From contig JAMWFC010000115.1 of assembly GCA_027475525.1 (NCBI GenBank), positions 1,640,847-1,704,846 of the forward strand: a stretch of 64,000 bases of DNA, in the 5' to 3' direction. Made by a program: the position numbers and the translations under genes. The notes below the pieces were generated by a model. That model had not been told where the DNA came from and searched no databases. It saw nothing but the letters and a program-made list of their open reading frames with translations. Position 1 is the first letter of the stretch; the number at the start of each line of letters is the position of its first letter. The stretch comes from Macrolepiota albuminosa (lineage: Eukaryota > Basidiomycota > Agaricomycetes > Agaricales > Agaricaceae). Below, piece by piece: positions 30,717 through 44,000 of this stretch.

Positions 30717-32981
30717 TCATACCGAATGCAAGGGTTCCTTATCCACGACCTGCCTAAATATCTCAAGCGACGCCGCAGGCTGGAACGCCGGCTACCATAA
30801 AGAAACACAGTTCCACATCAGCAACTTCGCGAATCAAAGAACACCTTTGGGGGGACTTACGACTTCGTGCCCAGCAGCATATACTCTCCTAAACCTATCA
30901 TCAAGACCCAAGGACCATCTTTAACATCTTTCAAAGACTCACGCAAAGGAGAAATTATGGACATTTATAATCGCAGCGACCGATTCGTCGTTGATCGTCA
31001 TATTCGTGAAGGGCGTGGCGTTCAATTCGGCCTTGCCGAACCAATCCATTGCTGTTACCGACGCGAATCCGCCGAGCCAGTTACAGCTGCCCGAGCCCTC
31101 TGGCTTAAGAATAATGTTCGCACCACCGCTGGATCAGTCACTCACTTGATATCAGCGTCTCCCGCCTAATCGTCAATCGTCATCAGCGTCCTCGAGCAGG
31201 GGCGCAAAAAAAGGAAAAAGAAACACCGTACCCAGATCAGGATTTTGAGACCAGAGTCCGCGAGCGCGCCAAGTTGTGGTAACCACGTCCTCGCATCCTA
31301 AGAAAAAAAAGAGAATAGGATATGTGTCTCTGTCGTGCTTTAGCGACTACGCATGCACTACGAACGACTCACGTCGCCTGTCCTCCCAAAGAGCCTCGAC
31401 ACGGCGCCCGAGCACTCCCGATACGGCACCTCGGCACCAATATCCGCGCGTACCGACGCCTGTCCCAAAAACGACACGTAGAACTCGGGCGGGAACAACG
31501 CCGACGCGTTCTGTCGAAGATCGTCCACGTCGCGATCGCCAACGGCGGGCACGAACACGTTGTCGACCTATATAAATAAATCGGAACCCGGTACCCCGTG
31601 AGCTTTTCTGGCGAGGATGTGAGATGGGAGAGAGGGACACGACGCGTACACAGAAATTGTCTGCTGCGATGCAGATGCTGTTCGAGGCGTCAGAGGTCCC
31701 CGCGGCGAAGCATGCTTCTTCTTGGTCTTTGCATCCCCCCGGTTGGAAGTAGGCTTCGTGGAGTTTCTCCAGGACGGAAGGGGGCTGGAGAGGTCCGTAC
31801 CCCGGTGCGTTTGTCGCGAAATCGACGTAGGCTTTGTTCTGCAGCAGGGGGTCGTACCACCCACTTTATCGCAAAAGGAAAGTACGAAGAGAGGCGTCAG
31901 TTTCGCGGTGCTGCACAGAGGGGAGTTAGGTGCGACCTTACTTGTTGATCATGAGAGCGCTGACGACGATTAGTTCGCCGACGAGTTCCCCGCTGTTTAT
32001 GAGTGCGTTTTGCTGGTCGAAATACGTGACAAAGCTAGGCCCGTAATGGCCACCATAACTCTCCGTCGCGAAGATGAACCTACCAGGTGTCACTTACGTT
32101 GGTAGAATCCAGATACAAACACTCACTCGCGGCTCTGGTACGTCGCGAACGCAGCGCTCTCAAAGAGGATCTGGAACGTCCGCCAGAAGAAGGGCGCGGC
32201 GGATTCTGTGCTGTTTACTGTTTCATCTCCGAACGAGAACCCAGTGCCGATAGGCTGGTCGATGTAAATCACTATACCACACCACCACAAAAAACAACGT
32301 AAAATGTCAGTCAATCAGTCAGTCTTGCCGTCACATAAACCTGTCGGGAAGGACGGACTGTTGCTTATGTTATTCCAGCTTGCCGAAGGCGGCGTAAGGA
32401 CGTGATGCGGAACGAGACTGGAGGGAAGGTTACCTGAATGGGTTCAGGGTGGTCGTTCGGCCGTCGGGATTGACGTGGCATGGACCGTGTTCTGTCGTCA
32501 TCACGAGTTGATCTATACCGTGTCCCAGCGAGATTGTGTTCGCTTGCCTTGGAAGAGCCCAATCATGGACGAACAACCTGGTCCGCCGTTTATCCTATAA
32601 CGTCTCTCGTCAGTAAACCAAAGCAGCGCGGAGAGAGTGGGGAAGGATGAAGCACCATAGAGTGAACGGAGCTGTCTCTGGAGATTCCCTCGCTTCGAAA
32701 AACCAGAACCACTGTGCGGTGAGTGAGTGAGTGAGGGCACCCGCGTAGGGTCACATGCGCACCATGGACATGTTCGTGCCGACGTCGACGTACCCCGACA
32801 GCTGGTGTACGCCCGGCGTCGTCTCGCATACCCCTGAATCCTGGACGTAGCGCACGCTCAGGTCTTCATGGATAGCGGACTGGAACGTCGAGACTCTGGG
32901 CTTTGCATGTGTGGGACTCGCAGATGCAGAGGAACCAAAGAGGAGCGCGGAAAGGCAGATGGAGAAGTAGATAGAGAGCAT
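30717..32981 (-). CDS. Secreted serine carboxypeptidase (peptidase family S10), 14 exons
   Basis: Exons (minus strand) 32981-32763, 32711-32656, 32594-32548, 32491-32434, 32378-32359, 32271-32127, 32079-31942, 31863-31650, 31567-31373, 31297-31232, 31165-31146, 31086-30943, 30894-30861 and 30791-30717 all join in phase to give 476 residues. A signal peptide (MLSIYFSICLSALLFGSSASA) indicates secretion. S10 landmarks are NGGPGCSS (oxyanion region), ATESYGGHYGP with nucleophile Ser189, AGDADINCNWLGG with the catalytic Asp (389 or 391), and AAGHEVPAFQP with His450. Such enzymes release C-terminal amino acids at acidic pH in nutrient acquisition. Two introns are atypical: intron 3 is GC-AG (GCAAGC donor at 32547) and intron 5 starts GTCCGT. 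Intact, so probably functional. Confidence 0.9.
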
Positions 32982-33603
32982 TGTAGGTGAGCAGAGCCTG
33001 CGTAAGTACGTATTCTCATTAATAGGTACAAGAAGCGCAGAAGAGCTTCTTTGATACGCTTATCGCTTGGCCGCAGATAGATATACTCGCACTTAATCAA
33101 GGGGTACCGTGTGTAGTTGGTTTCCAGGTTCTTCGAATATCACAAAGCGTGCGTAGAACCTAGCAGAAAGTGGTCGGTGAGAAGGGCGCCGGGACCATTG
33201 AACATGTGGAAGGATTCGCGATAAGCAATGTCCTTATCAATCATGTGTCCATGGATATTTCGATTATAGTAACATGATCTTCTTCATGTTGCACGGACAA
33301 GGAGGAAACATAATGTATGGGGCGTTATGTGTGAGGATCCCTTATTGTTGCTGCATGGGACCGTGAGTAGCGACGTTGTAATCCTGTGCAGAAAACTTAC
33401 AAGCACACATAGCGAGACGGAAATCTATCTGAGTTCAGTTCGCACCATCGAGTGAAGAGGGTTCAAGAAGATATTTATTGACATAGGCACGGAATGGAAT
33501 AGGAATACATGTAAAGGTATATCACGCACGCAAGAAAAATAAGTTGATAAATAAAGAAAATCAGTGTTAGATACGGCGAAGAAACAAGCAGGAGTGGAAA
33601 AGT
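32982..33603. other. Intergenic; no gene recognised
   Basis: Upstream region of the carboxypeptidase and 3' flank of the Pro-rich gene; nothing identified. Confidence 0.45.
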
Positions 33604-34375
33604 CTATGACGGAGGCGGAGTACGGGGACCTTGATAAACGATGAGATTAGAACAGAGAGAAGTTGGGAGGAACGGACCAAAGAGACCACGGGGCGGGGGA
33701 GGGGGAGGCGGGGACATCATTGGGGAGGCGTTGACGGGGGTTGGAGCCAGAAGAGGATTTGCTGCAGAAAGGCTGAGGGAAGGGACGGGGGAGATAGAGA
33801 AAGAACGCACGTCTCCACTGGGCCCAAGAAGGCATGTGTGGCTCAGGCGCAGGCGATGGCAGAGGAGCGGTGGCTAGGGGGATCGCCTTGGGAACTGTCC
33901 GCGCGGCCCGGGTCCGCCGTTCGGGCTGAGGGTGCACCGTGCGCCAGCCTGGGCGGGCTTGCGCAGCCACAGGCGGTGTCGGCCCGTCGGGTGCTGGCGC
34001 CGCCTCCAGCAGCGCCGGCTGGTTTGTTTGGTTTGGTCAGTGGTCACAATGCAGAGACACGACGAACCGGTGGCTTCCAGTCTGGCGCAAACTCTCCCCC
34101 AGAGCCATGTTTCGATTTCATTTGCATCAGTTCCGCGATCTCACTTGGTCTCTTGTCAGCCAACAGGACGCCAGGCGTCGAAGAACACTCACTATTGGAG
34201 AGCCCGACGCTCATCTCTCAGTTTCCCCACCTCTTCGAGCAGAATACGGACTTCGATTGCGAGGGCCTTGCTAAAGTCGTTGAGGTATCTATGCCCTGTT
34301 AGCCACGTATCAGCAAGAAAGCACTCGAGCGTACTTGGGCGGCGGGACGGGCGGCCCTGTCCCATGCTTGTTCAT
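33604..34375 (-). CDS. Pro/Ala-rich protein with N-terminal coiled coil, 5 exons
   Basis: Exons 34375-34335, 34288-34193, 34143-34059, 34018-33811 and 33761-33604 join in phase to encode 195 residues. After a short Pro-rich N-terminus comes a helical, coiled-coil-like block (YLNDFSKALAIEVRILLEEV, then RDERRALQYEIAELMQMKSK), a GGEFAPDW motif, and a long Pro/Ala/Arg-rich tail with MPSWAQWRPNPLLAP and a polyproline run. I recognise the pattern from conserved uncharacterised basidiomycete proteins but know no function. The intron 3 donor (GTCTCT at 34058) is weak but is the choice that keeps phase; a CTGAC branch point lies inside that intron. Confidence 0.6.
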
Positions 34376-34515
34376 TTTCGGTGACAGAAAACAGACAACC
34401 CTCTGTTGATCCAAATCTTCCACACCGGCCCGCCCTTCCGGTTGACGTTTTCATATTACTTTAACTGGACCTCGCAATGGGTCCCGCGCTTCTGTTTCTC
34501 TTTTTTCCCTCGACC

Positions 34516-34625
34516 TCGAAATCATTTGCTCTTCGATCCCCAATGCGCTCATGTTATTTCCTTCTTTGCTTCTGATGAGGTACGGAATTATTTCCTCTTC
34601 GATCCCTAAATGAGCTTATGTTATC
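34516..34625. repeat. Short diverged tandem repeat
   Basis: Units like AATCATTTGCTCTTCGATCC and AATTATTTCCTCTTCGATCC, each followed by CAATG(C/A)GCT-type and TCATGTTAT-type sequence. About 40 bp per unit. Confidence 0.5.
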
Positions 34626-34638
34626 TCTTTCTATCTAT

Positions 34639-35015
34639 AAAAGTGACAGCTTTTGCGCAGCTGGTATTCGTTATCTTAAATGGGCATCATAATATCTATC
34701 CACTTTGTCGTATTGAATGCAAACTGTAACTTCTTTCTACACGTGTCGTCCTATGGATTATCTCAACAGGCAAGGCATACGGTTACCCTTTCTGTTTGTC
34801 CTCATGATACGAATACAACGTGGATCCTTCACCCTCGCACAGGCCGAACTATTTCTATCAGTCTGCCATATGAAAGTGACAGCTTTTTATGATTCGTTAT
34901 CTCAAACGGGCGAGTTATAACCTCTTTCTACACGTCGCCATGTGGATTACTTCACTTTCTGAACAGGCAAGACCACACCTTCCATGCTAGGTTACCCCTT
35001 TTGTTTGTCTGCTGA
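34639..35015. repeat. Diverged direct repeat, about 140-150 bp per unit
   Basis: Two units start AAAGTGACAGCTTTT (34641 and 34869) and share ATTCGTTATCT, TTTCTACACGT, TGGATTA, AACAGGCAAG and GGTTACCC(C)TTT blocks in the same order, with several indels. Perhaps a solo remnant of an older element. Confidence 0.55.
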
Positions 35016-35705
35016 AACAAAGCTTACAGGCTGAACGATTGACAGGTCATTAGTTACGGAAGCTGCGACAGGTGCAATGATGAAGCAGGATGCCTCCGGC
35101 CAGTGCTTTCCACCTATCCATGCAGTTCAGAGCTCGCATCAAAATCAATTAAAGCCAAATCCTTCTTGACACCATGTCGTTCAGAGAGCGAGCATCTGAC
35201 TGACTGGCTAAATGGACTCATGTTATTGGCCTTTATACGACATGCCGCTCTTGTATATCGAACGGTGCTTTTTCTAACGACAAGGGTTTGAATGCGAGTT
35301 GTCATCCCTTTTCCATATCTATCCCTCTATGATTTATATAATTCTCTGAATAGGCACTTCGTAGGTGGGTGGGCTGACTTGCGCGGAACATCTCGGGGAT
35401 ACCTCGGGATTGATAGACAGCCGTGCATTGTATTCAGACACGTCCTGTGGTCTATGTCTATGTATCCTTGACGTGCCGTTCATACAAGGACTGTCAGAAC
35501 CGGGAATTTTCGCAAACATTGTGAGTAAGAGTTAACCCATGCCGGGACCAGATACCATCGATCCCCGCAAAGAGTTCAAATTCCATTCCATTCTTGTCTT
35601 CCGCAACCAATCACCCTTTCATGACATGAGCATAAGTTCTTCCCAGTTAGGATCGTCCTCGCGCTGTCAGTCGTTCACAGAACACGGAACAATTGATGTA
35701 GCAGT

Positions 35706-37509
35706 TCAAAAGCGTACCTCCCATTTATGTCCGAGTTCCATCGTTACTTTGAATCTGTTATGTTCCGATCGTGAACGAAGCGATCCCATCAAGGTCGTGT
35801 GCGCTATTTCCAGGACAGAGTGCACCGTGTTTTCCGTCAGAGTCGTACGCTTGGAGTAAGGGATGTGTATATAGAGGCGTACAGATTCAAGTGCTGATTT
35901 CCGAGCGTCATATGCCCAGGAAAGTACGAGACGACTTAATAGTTCCACCATGGTCTGCAAGTCGTTGTCGCTGAAGCACATAGCGATAACGGTAAATGAT
36001 GCAAGGCTCTGCAGAGAATGGAATGTATCTGAAGCGTTCAGGATTAACCCTGCGACTTCGTTAAGCCGAGTAGAGCTGAGTGAATCTTTCTGGTCGCTGA
36101 AGATGTATGTAAGCCGTGAGAGACAGCTGCAATCATCCAGTATGCGTGTGATGTCGTCTATGTCAAGGAACATGGGTGTGAGAACAAGGGAATGGATAGT
36201 ATGGAGGCTCGGTAAAAGCGCTGGTAATATCCGTACGTTCTCAGTGTGACCATCCCAGAACTTGGATAGCAGTGTAAACCTTTCGAGTACCGGGAAACAA
36301 GTATGAGATAACAGAGCAGATAAGCGTTTGGTTCCAAAGATCTCAGACGAGAGCTTAAAATCGGTTAGTTTCGCAAAAGTTGTTGTATCACTCAGATCAC
36401 TCAGTGGGGACTGGCCGCCCAGAAATTCGGTGGATATAATGGTGATTGAAGCATACTCTAGATCTACCGCACGAACGAATATCCCAGGAATGAAATCAGC
36501 AAGGACGGGGCGGCGGATGTCGAGATGTGTGATCTGCGACCACGGGAAATCTTCAAGCAACGATTTCGAGAACGGCCTCGTATCCAACGTCAACTTCCGA
36601 AGTTTGACTGCACCGACAAAGACTTGGGTCCTCAAGTTTGCTCCTGCGGAAAGAAAGTTGCCAGATAGTTGCAGGGACTCTAGCGCTGGGAAAGCCATGG
36701 CGGACAGCGAGAAAAAATTGTCAAGCTTCATACCGTCAAGATCAAGCGACGAGATATTGTTGCGAAACGGAAAGATAGCGCGCAATACGCGTTTGCCTGG
36801 ATTCCAGGGATAACGAGGATCACGCAGGGTGAATGAGAGGTTTCCCTGTCCTGTTCGACTAAATCTGAAGATGTCTGTATTCCAGAGAGTTGGGAAAGCA
36901 AAAGCTGCTTGGCGCCAGACCGAACAAACCTGGCAAAGGGCATGGGGAAACATATTTTTCTCTATCTTCGTCGCCGGCCTTACGTAGTTGAATATTATAC
37001 CTAGGATCTCAGGTGGGAGGAGACGTATTGCAGAGGCTGCTGCGTTGCACTCGTCTACTTTGGACATCTGCGCAGCACGTTGCTTTTGTAGAATAGCCAG
37101 TTCGTCCACAAGATTGCACATGCGGATCGCGAGTTTATTGGTCTTTAACTGAAGAGATGCTATTTCCAGGGTAAGGGAATCGACTTGCTTGTGAACTTTG
37201 TCAACATTATCCAAGGCAGCATGTTTCAAGCTTTGGATAGCTGCCTCTTGGGATGTAGACAGGGAATGATTTGTACGCCAGATTTTGGCAAGAACCGCTG
37301 CATGTTCCGAATCGCTGAATGGTGATGGCTGACAAAAGTGACTTGAATCGAAATATCAGAAAAGAAATGATCCTTACCTGATCGATACGGCGGAAATCGG
37401 ATGGCAAGCGTTGCGCAGAATTCTGTAGGACGTTTATCGTAGGCGGTGTGAGAAGAGGAACTGTATGGGGTTTTGCAGTTTCCAACTCAGACCAGCAAAT
37501 AATACTCAC
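35706..37509 (-). CDS. F-box-like protein with N-terminal coiled coil
   Basis: Exon 2 (37328-35706) and an upstream exon (to 37378) join in phase over a 49-bp intron (GTAAGG donor, TTTTGTCAG acceptor, TTCTGAT branch-like). The exon 1 start is uncertain: the frame is open from about 37515 after a TAG that could be an acceptor, and no ATG lies in it. Gene end is firm. The protein (about 584 residues) has WSELE and LPSDFRRIDQ near the N-terminus, a long coiled coil, then an F-box-like motif (LLPPEILGIIFNYVRPA; CQVCSVWRQAAFAFPTLW) and a C-terminal Leu-rich half. Such proteins recruit substrates to SCF ubiquitin ligases, and expanded F-box families are typical of Agaricomycetes. Confidence 0.75.
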
Positions 37510-37514
37510 GCCTA

Positions 37515-38881
37515 CCTACGGTTTGTCAATGGTCAGTTGCTCATGGCGGTATGAAACCGGATCAAGAGGACACACAGATCGCTCTTCTCTGGTCCTGAAT
37601 TAGAACCCATGGATCAATATGATGATTTTTCGGCGAATTGCTGGTCATGTGTAGAGAGAGATGCAGCAAAGAAGGATTCAGTCAACTGTACTTCGTGGAT
37701 TACTGTATAAGAAGGTGGAAAAGGGCAAAACGGTGCTGTTTATGTCACATGACACGTGTGCGTTCACTCTGGTCTAGATTGAGGGGGCTATGAGAACTAA
37801 CAGGCTAAAAAACTAGATACACCGAAATGCTGATCAAGTGAGAGAGGATTTCTGAAGTATCACTACTGTGACACGAGAAGGTACACGCCCACACTCAACT
37901 ACAATTGGTTATATAACCCTTCGAGCTGGATGATTCTTTGTTTGAGGTGGTTGCGGATATGGGTACATTGAAAGTTACAGCGTCATGAACCTCTTGGCCT
38001 TGTTATGGGCAATTATCCCTTTTGAGGTCAAAGAAAAAAACCGTCGTAAAGGGACTACTGTCACATTGAAATCGAAGCACTGAGTACAATGCCAATTTTA
38101 GATAGCTATTGAGGGCACCCTGGTGTGGATATTTCAAAGACAGGTCAGTTACCATAGATATTACGGAAACCATTAAGTCATTAGAAGATTTTTAGAACTA
38201 ATTGACGAGTTAATACGTGAGAGTCACTCCATTGGACCGTGTTAATCGTGGTTTGGGCACAGGTGGAGCTGCGGCCGCCTCGGCTTCTTCCGCTGTCCCA
38301 CTTGTCGATATCGTTTGCGCTGGCATCCCGAATGATGCAAATGTCTACCCTGTCTTGTAGCTCCACCTGCACTTTCTCTCCGATCACCCCTCCTCATTCA
38401 TAGCCTAAGACCACACATCACCTTCGATATTAACATACACGGTCAGGTAGATGGTCTCAGATATTTATGCATGATTCCACTCGACCATCGGCCAGCTCCT
38501 TTTTTCTGCTGAGCGTCCTGCTCCCTGAAGATACGCGCAAGCTGTGCCAATAGAAGCGCCTTGACATTGACTCGTATCAACTGTGGAACGTCCGTCAGGT
38601 AAATCGGGTGAGTCTTTTTACATGCTGCAATGTGTCTTGTAGAGTGACCAGCCTTGGATTGTTGGATTGGACTCCACTTTCAGGGCGTGTGTCAAGAGTT
38701 GGCAGCCACAACTCTGGGTAACAGAGAAAGCCTGAGCCAGTAAATCGACATCAGAGCAATGAAAATGTCAAAGATGTTGTTATTTTTAATCTGGGGGTAT
38801 CTATAATGTGCCTTACAGCGTCATGACCTGTTTCCGGTCCGTGATATGCCTCTAAAGGTCCATGATGTGAATTTGGGGTAC
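37515..38881. other. Intergenic; one 11-bp inverted repeat, no gene
   Basis: CAGGTGGAGCT (about 38260) and AGCTCCACCTG (about 38360) form an inverted repeat about 100 bp apart around an open minus-strand segment without recognisable motifs. Nothing else was identified. Confidence 0.4.
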
Positions 38882-39166
38882 TTAATAAGATATACCACGG
38901 AACAGGTTTTGGGTGTGCAGCATGGCTACCTTCTCATTGAAGTCATTGGAGGTCAAAATAGACGTAATAAAATGACTGCTCGGAGTATTCGAGGTGAGGT
39001 AAGATGCTAAGTAGATCCAATCCTGACTGACTCTGGGCTGAATTGAAATATGATAGCTTGAACTATCGTCTGAGAAAAGTATTTCCAACCAACGACACAA
39101 AGAGTCATAAAGTCCCTTATTTGAGTCGACAAGGGCTGCATGGTTCAGGCTTCTTCCGGATAGCAT
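38882..39166 (-). CDS. Hypothetical short protein, divergent from ODC
   Basis: An ATG at 39166 opens 94 codons with balanced composition (starting MLSGRSLNHAALVDSNKGLY) and a TAA at the end. No domain recognised. It lies head to head with ornithine decarboxylase. It might be the first exon of a longer or decayed gene. Confidence 0.3.
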   Translation of the reverse strand: MLSGRSLNHAALVDSNKGLYDSLCRWLEILFSDDSSSYHISIQPRVSQDWIYLASYLTSNTPSSHFITSILTSNDFNEKVAMLHTQNLFRGISY

Positions 39167-39231
39167 GAGTGATTAAGAACAAAATTGGCATCTTGGTTTG
39201 CTGTTCCTAATGACGTATCCAGTCTTAAAGG

Positions 39232-39240
39232 TATAAAAAG
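39232..39240 (+). promoter_or_regulatory. TATA box, probably of the ODC gene
   Basis: TATAAAAAG on the plus strand, about 470 bp before the first in-frame ATG of ODC. The distance leaves room for a long leader, possibly with an intron (GTAAGT near 39443). Confidence 0.35.
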
Positions 39241-39700
39241 CCATTGAACAATATCAAGTCGTCGTCCAGATAAGCGTCCTCACAACTCTATCACAGATAT
39301 TTACGGCTTTTTCCCAAGTGGAGCAGGCCTCATTGGTATCCCCTACAACGTTAATTATCAAACCGTAAACCTTTTCTTCTCCTTGCCGTAGGTTGATTAA
39401 TACCTAGTATCTCCCTCCTCCAGCACGATTTGCACCAAGTACGGAGTAAGTTCAACCTCTACTATTCTCCTAAATCGTCTAACGACCCTGGTAACAGTGC
39501 AGGCATTGACAACGCCATTTCCCAATCACTTGTCTTTTTCCAATCCACTTCCACATTATCAAGGAAGGCTTAACTGGACTATATCTAAAGTCCTTTTCCC
39601 TTCTTGGCCCTTCAGAGTGATTTCCAACTTTCAGAATGACGAGGAAATCAGAATTTTCCCCTCGCTTCCCCCTTTGTATCGAGGCCATCCTGAAATTCAT

Positions 39701-41062
39701 ATGAGAGCTGGCATCATGAGGGCAGCCCGCCTCGTCGAAGCCCATCAACCAGACGCTGAAAAGGCCTTCTTTGTGGCGGACCTTAGTCAGGTCTATCGTC
39801 AGCACTTAAGGTGGATCAAGGCTCTCCCAGAAATCCAGCCCTTCTACGGTGAGTGACTCAGTGGAATACGGTTCAAATCAACTCACATGTGCGCCCAAAT
39901 TAAAGCTGTAAAATGCAATCCGGATCCTTATGTCATTCGTCTCCTTGCTGCATTGGGTGTAGGTTTCGATTGTGCATCCAATGGCGAGATTTCCAAGGTC
40001 CTAGATGTGGGAGGTATTGACCCGTGCCGAATAATCTTCGCCAATCCTTGCAAAGCTGTTTCGTTCATCAGGAATGCCGCAAAGATGGGTGTCGAAACAA
40101 TGACATTCGACAACGCTGACGAGCTTTACAAGATCGCTCGTGCCCACACCAGCGAGAAGCTCATCATTCGCATCCTGACGGACGATTCAAAAAGTTTGAG
40201 CGCGCTCGGTATAAAATTCGGTGCCCCTTTGGCGACCGTGCCCATGCTCCTTGCAAAGGCGCAAGAACTCGGTCTCAATGTTGTAGGAGTCTCTTTCCAT
40301 GTGGGGAGTGGGTGTTACGACCCTTCAGTATACGCCGATGCCATAAGGTGTGCTCGTGCGGTCTTCGACATGGGGAAAGAAGCAGGATTTCTATTCCATC
40401 TGTTGGACATCGGCGGTGGTTTTGAAGATACACTCTTTGAACAAGCTGCCAGATTTGTGACCCAAGCAATTCATGACTACTTTCCTGATCGTCAAGGCCT
40501 GAGGATTATTGCAGAACCTGGCCGCTTCTACGTTTCCAGAGCTTTCAAACTTGCTGCCAATATAATTGCCAGGAGGGCTCCTGTTGTCGACGTTCCCCAA
40601 GAAAGCGCGGAAACATCCGGTCAACCGAACGTTATGTGTGAGTTCTTCTCATCAGTTCTTGAGTATTGATGTTTCTGATCGCTTGAAGATTACATCAATG
40701 AAGGAATTTACGGTGCTTTGAACTGCGTCATGTTCGACAAAAGAATCCTGCATCCTTATGTTTTGTCGCTCAATGGGTCATTCCACGTCCCTGCATCGGA
40801 ACCACAGGGATTATGCAGTGTATGGGGTCCGACGTGCGATTCCATTGATTGCGTGTCTCCCACGACCATACTACCAAGAACACTTCGAGTCGGCGACTGG
40901 CTTGGCTTTGATGATATGGGTGCTTATACGGTCTGCTCAGCCAGCCAATTTAACGGATTTGAAGTCAGTAATGTAACATATACATTGGGAGGATCAGAAG
41001 AATCCGAGGTATACCGAGCACTTAGAACCTTCGCTGCAGACTTGTATGGACCTGAGAATTGA
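39701..41062 (+). CDS. Ornithine decarboxylase, 3 exons
   Basis: Exons 39701-39848, 39906-40637 and 40689-41062 join in phase (introns 57 and 51 bp) to give 417 residues. It decarboxylates ornithine to putrescine, the first step of polyamine synthesis, using PLP. The PLP lysine is in FYAVKCNPDPY (Lys52 of this model). Other landmarks are FDCASNGEI, FHVGSGCYDP, LLDIGGGFED, IIAEPGRFYV and the active-site Cys in WGPTCDSIDC. The frame stays open upstream to about 39497 with ODC-like sequence (FRVISNFQNDEEIRIFPSLP), so the true N-terminus may lie on an upstream exon I could not fix; 39701 is the first in-frame ATG. Intact. Confidence 0.88.
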
Positions 41063-44000
41063 TCGTATTTTTCCAGAACAGTATTTCGAGATAAATGGGT
41101 TCCTGTTGGTCAGAATGACGACACTAATGCCCACTTGCAGAATATTATCACACAAACCTCACCTTGCCACTGGTGCCCAACAGCTTGCCAAGCACGAGGA
41201 CACGAACCAGACAATCGACGATGCTATTATGCTTGATGTCAAAGTGTAAGATGGTCACAGGCGACCACACGTATGCGGCCAAGGCATTCAAGAATGGCCT
41301 GTGCACGATGACCTGTGCCGGTACGAACAACACACCTGCCCTGTCTTGCGCCAACGTGGGTATTGATGTCCAGGGTACGACGGATGCTGCGCATGATGTG
41401 GCTGATATTCGTTTTCACTGAACTAGGTCTCTCAACAGTTGTCCATACCATCTGATCGCATGTCATTGAAGTCCCAATGATGCATACTAGCCTCCGTGGC
41501 ATCCTTGTCTTGGTGAATGTTTTCGACAAGTGCAATGCCGGCCCATTACTAAGTGACGACTCCCAAGTCAATACCCTCAGTGACACTCGGATCGAGCTTA
41601 TATCTGTTTCCAGGATCTTTCCCAATAAGAAAAAGGAATTAGATATCTTTTTTGACCTCGATGGTTGAATCAGCCGACATTGTATAGGAACTGAACGGGT
41701 AATACATACAACACGACGACAATCCCTTCTCCAGATGTGAAGTGCTCTACGGGCTGTAAACGACAGGTTAGCGCTGGACCATAGGCGTGTCGGACCTTAA
41801 GCATGGATTAAAAGCTACCCTTAGAAAACTGGTTCTACGGGCCTGGTCGGAGTGCTCCAAGATGAGGGCAGGATTCTGGATAATCCGACTGAAGAATCAG
41901 AGATATAAGTATGCTTCGAAGGATGTAATGCGCTACCTGACCATTTTACAAGCAGATTTATAGATTCGAGTGGTAAGGTAAAGTATGGTATGCTACCGTG
42001 GATAGTCGAGAACATCAACAATAGATGGTATGTGAGGCCTACTTGCAGATCACGTCATACGACCTCGTTATATATAAACGGATGAAGTATCTTAGTTTGA
42101 TAAGACAAGGTAGAGGTGCGCCGCAGACGGTCCATCCATGAATTCAAGGGTTCAGTTCAGCAAACGTTCAAACATCGAATATACATTGATTTACTGATTA
42201 TTTGTAAGTGAGGTGTGTGGTAGTACAGTTCGACAAGATTTCCCGACAATCAGTCTCGACTAGCAAGGAATCCATTCAAGACTTCGTCCTCACAGCGCCA
42301 CCAAGAAGGATAGAGAGAATCCTCTATATACACAACGTCGACGACGTGGTTACAGCTTTTCGGAACGCGATATCACTTCCCGAGTCCTTTTCCTAGTGAT
42401 ATCAGAGATTTGATGCCGGAGAAAAGTTCTGTATATTCACCTTTTGCACCGCGTTGTACTTCCTCGTCGATTCCGGCATCATTACGGGTTTCCGCGGGAG
42501 GGGTAACACAATCTCTCTGCCTCTGCTACGACAAACACGGTCATCAACGAGTAACAGTCTCGAAGGGAAGTCTTACACGTCGTTTATCATTCTGTCCTAG
42601 CAATCTTTTCACGAGGTCGATTCCACGTAAAGTGCTTGCAATGGCGAGGAGACGTCGAAGGCAGAACATGGTAGATCCCGCGTTGGGGCGTTCAGATGAA
42701 TTGCGTATGCTTTTATGGTGCAAAGGCGCCTGACGCGTCCGTGTAGGAGAGAACGCGAGATCGGGACGGAGATGTAGTTCATACCAAATGGCCACAAGGA
42801 TGAGAGAGGAAGTTGTGAGATCGCCGCAGGTAACGTGTCATGTGTGCCCGAGAACGAACAAGTTGACCATTGCTTGAGAAACGGAAACACGATGGTCGAC
42901 GACGGACTTCTTTTGAGGGGTAGATAGAAAGCACGGAAAACAAGAATAGGGATCAATACGCAGATCGTTGGGAATCAAATTGTACTGATTTGTGCATTGA
43001 AAAATGAGCGTCGCGGTCTAGAGCTTCGAAGAACTTCCAGGGTGGTGGTACCCTTACAAAGGTTATTTGACGGAGATGCTCCACAGATGACGTCGTCCAA
43101 TGCTGAGCCAAGTTCCCGGTGAAAATCATCCACGACGGTTCTGTTCATCTGATTGGCAATTTTCTTCCTTGTGAGCGCAGCACAGAAGACAAGCGGAGGT
43201 CCCTGTTTTTGTCAAATGTTTATCAGGGATGATTTACGTGTTAGTATCAATAAGATTGTCTTCTCTGGATTCTTCGGCGAATAAGTGGCAGTGATCGAAG
43301 AGACTATCAAAGGTGCGAGTTCTGCATGATTTGGTACATAGACATTGATGCCCATGCGCCTCTCACTGTGTCTCAAGTTTCCGTCACACATGGACGCGTA
43401 AATGTCTTTTGCTTGCCAGTTTTACTTGTCGGACGTCGAAGGGAACCAAGGTCGATGTATCTGCGCTCGATCATTCTAGAACTTCAGGTTCAGTGCATTT
43501 CAGGAATCCGGTACTTTGGATATCAGCTTCGTCCTCGAAATAGTTGTCTTCTGGACGATCTGATCAGTCTGATGAATCGTGCGCGCGCAAAAACTTGATT
43601 CAATTGACGTAGTTACACACATAATTATTATCCTCGAATGCGAAGTCAGGGTCCGCTTCTTCGAGATGGAAGATGTGAAAAAAAAAGAGGGCGCTTACTG
43701 TTTATCACCTTTTTTGTCGATGACCAAACATTGCTGGTTTTGTCTTCTCTCGGTCCAAAACCGTCGTAAAGATGAAAATTGACGCCGTATCGGAGAAGAG
43801 TGAGAAGATGGAAGGAGGACGATGAATTAGTAAGTATGCGAGAAGGAATACCTTGCTCACCCAACGCACCACGTCTCCTCTAGCGCTGTGTAACCCGTCT
43901 CAAGTGAGGACGTCAAGCGTCGCATTATGAGTTCCTGGAGACTCGTACGATATTTCGAGACGTGATTGAAGCTCGGCGGGACATCCTGTTAGTGAACGTC

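Larger units (their letters stand above)
34376..35705. other. Intergenic with diverged duplicated blocks; no gene
   Basis: Short ORFs only; the sequence is mainly two sets of diverged direct repeats (next entries). Confidence 0.45.
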
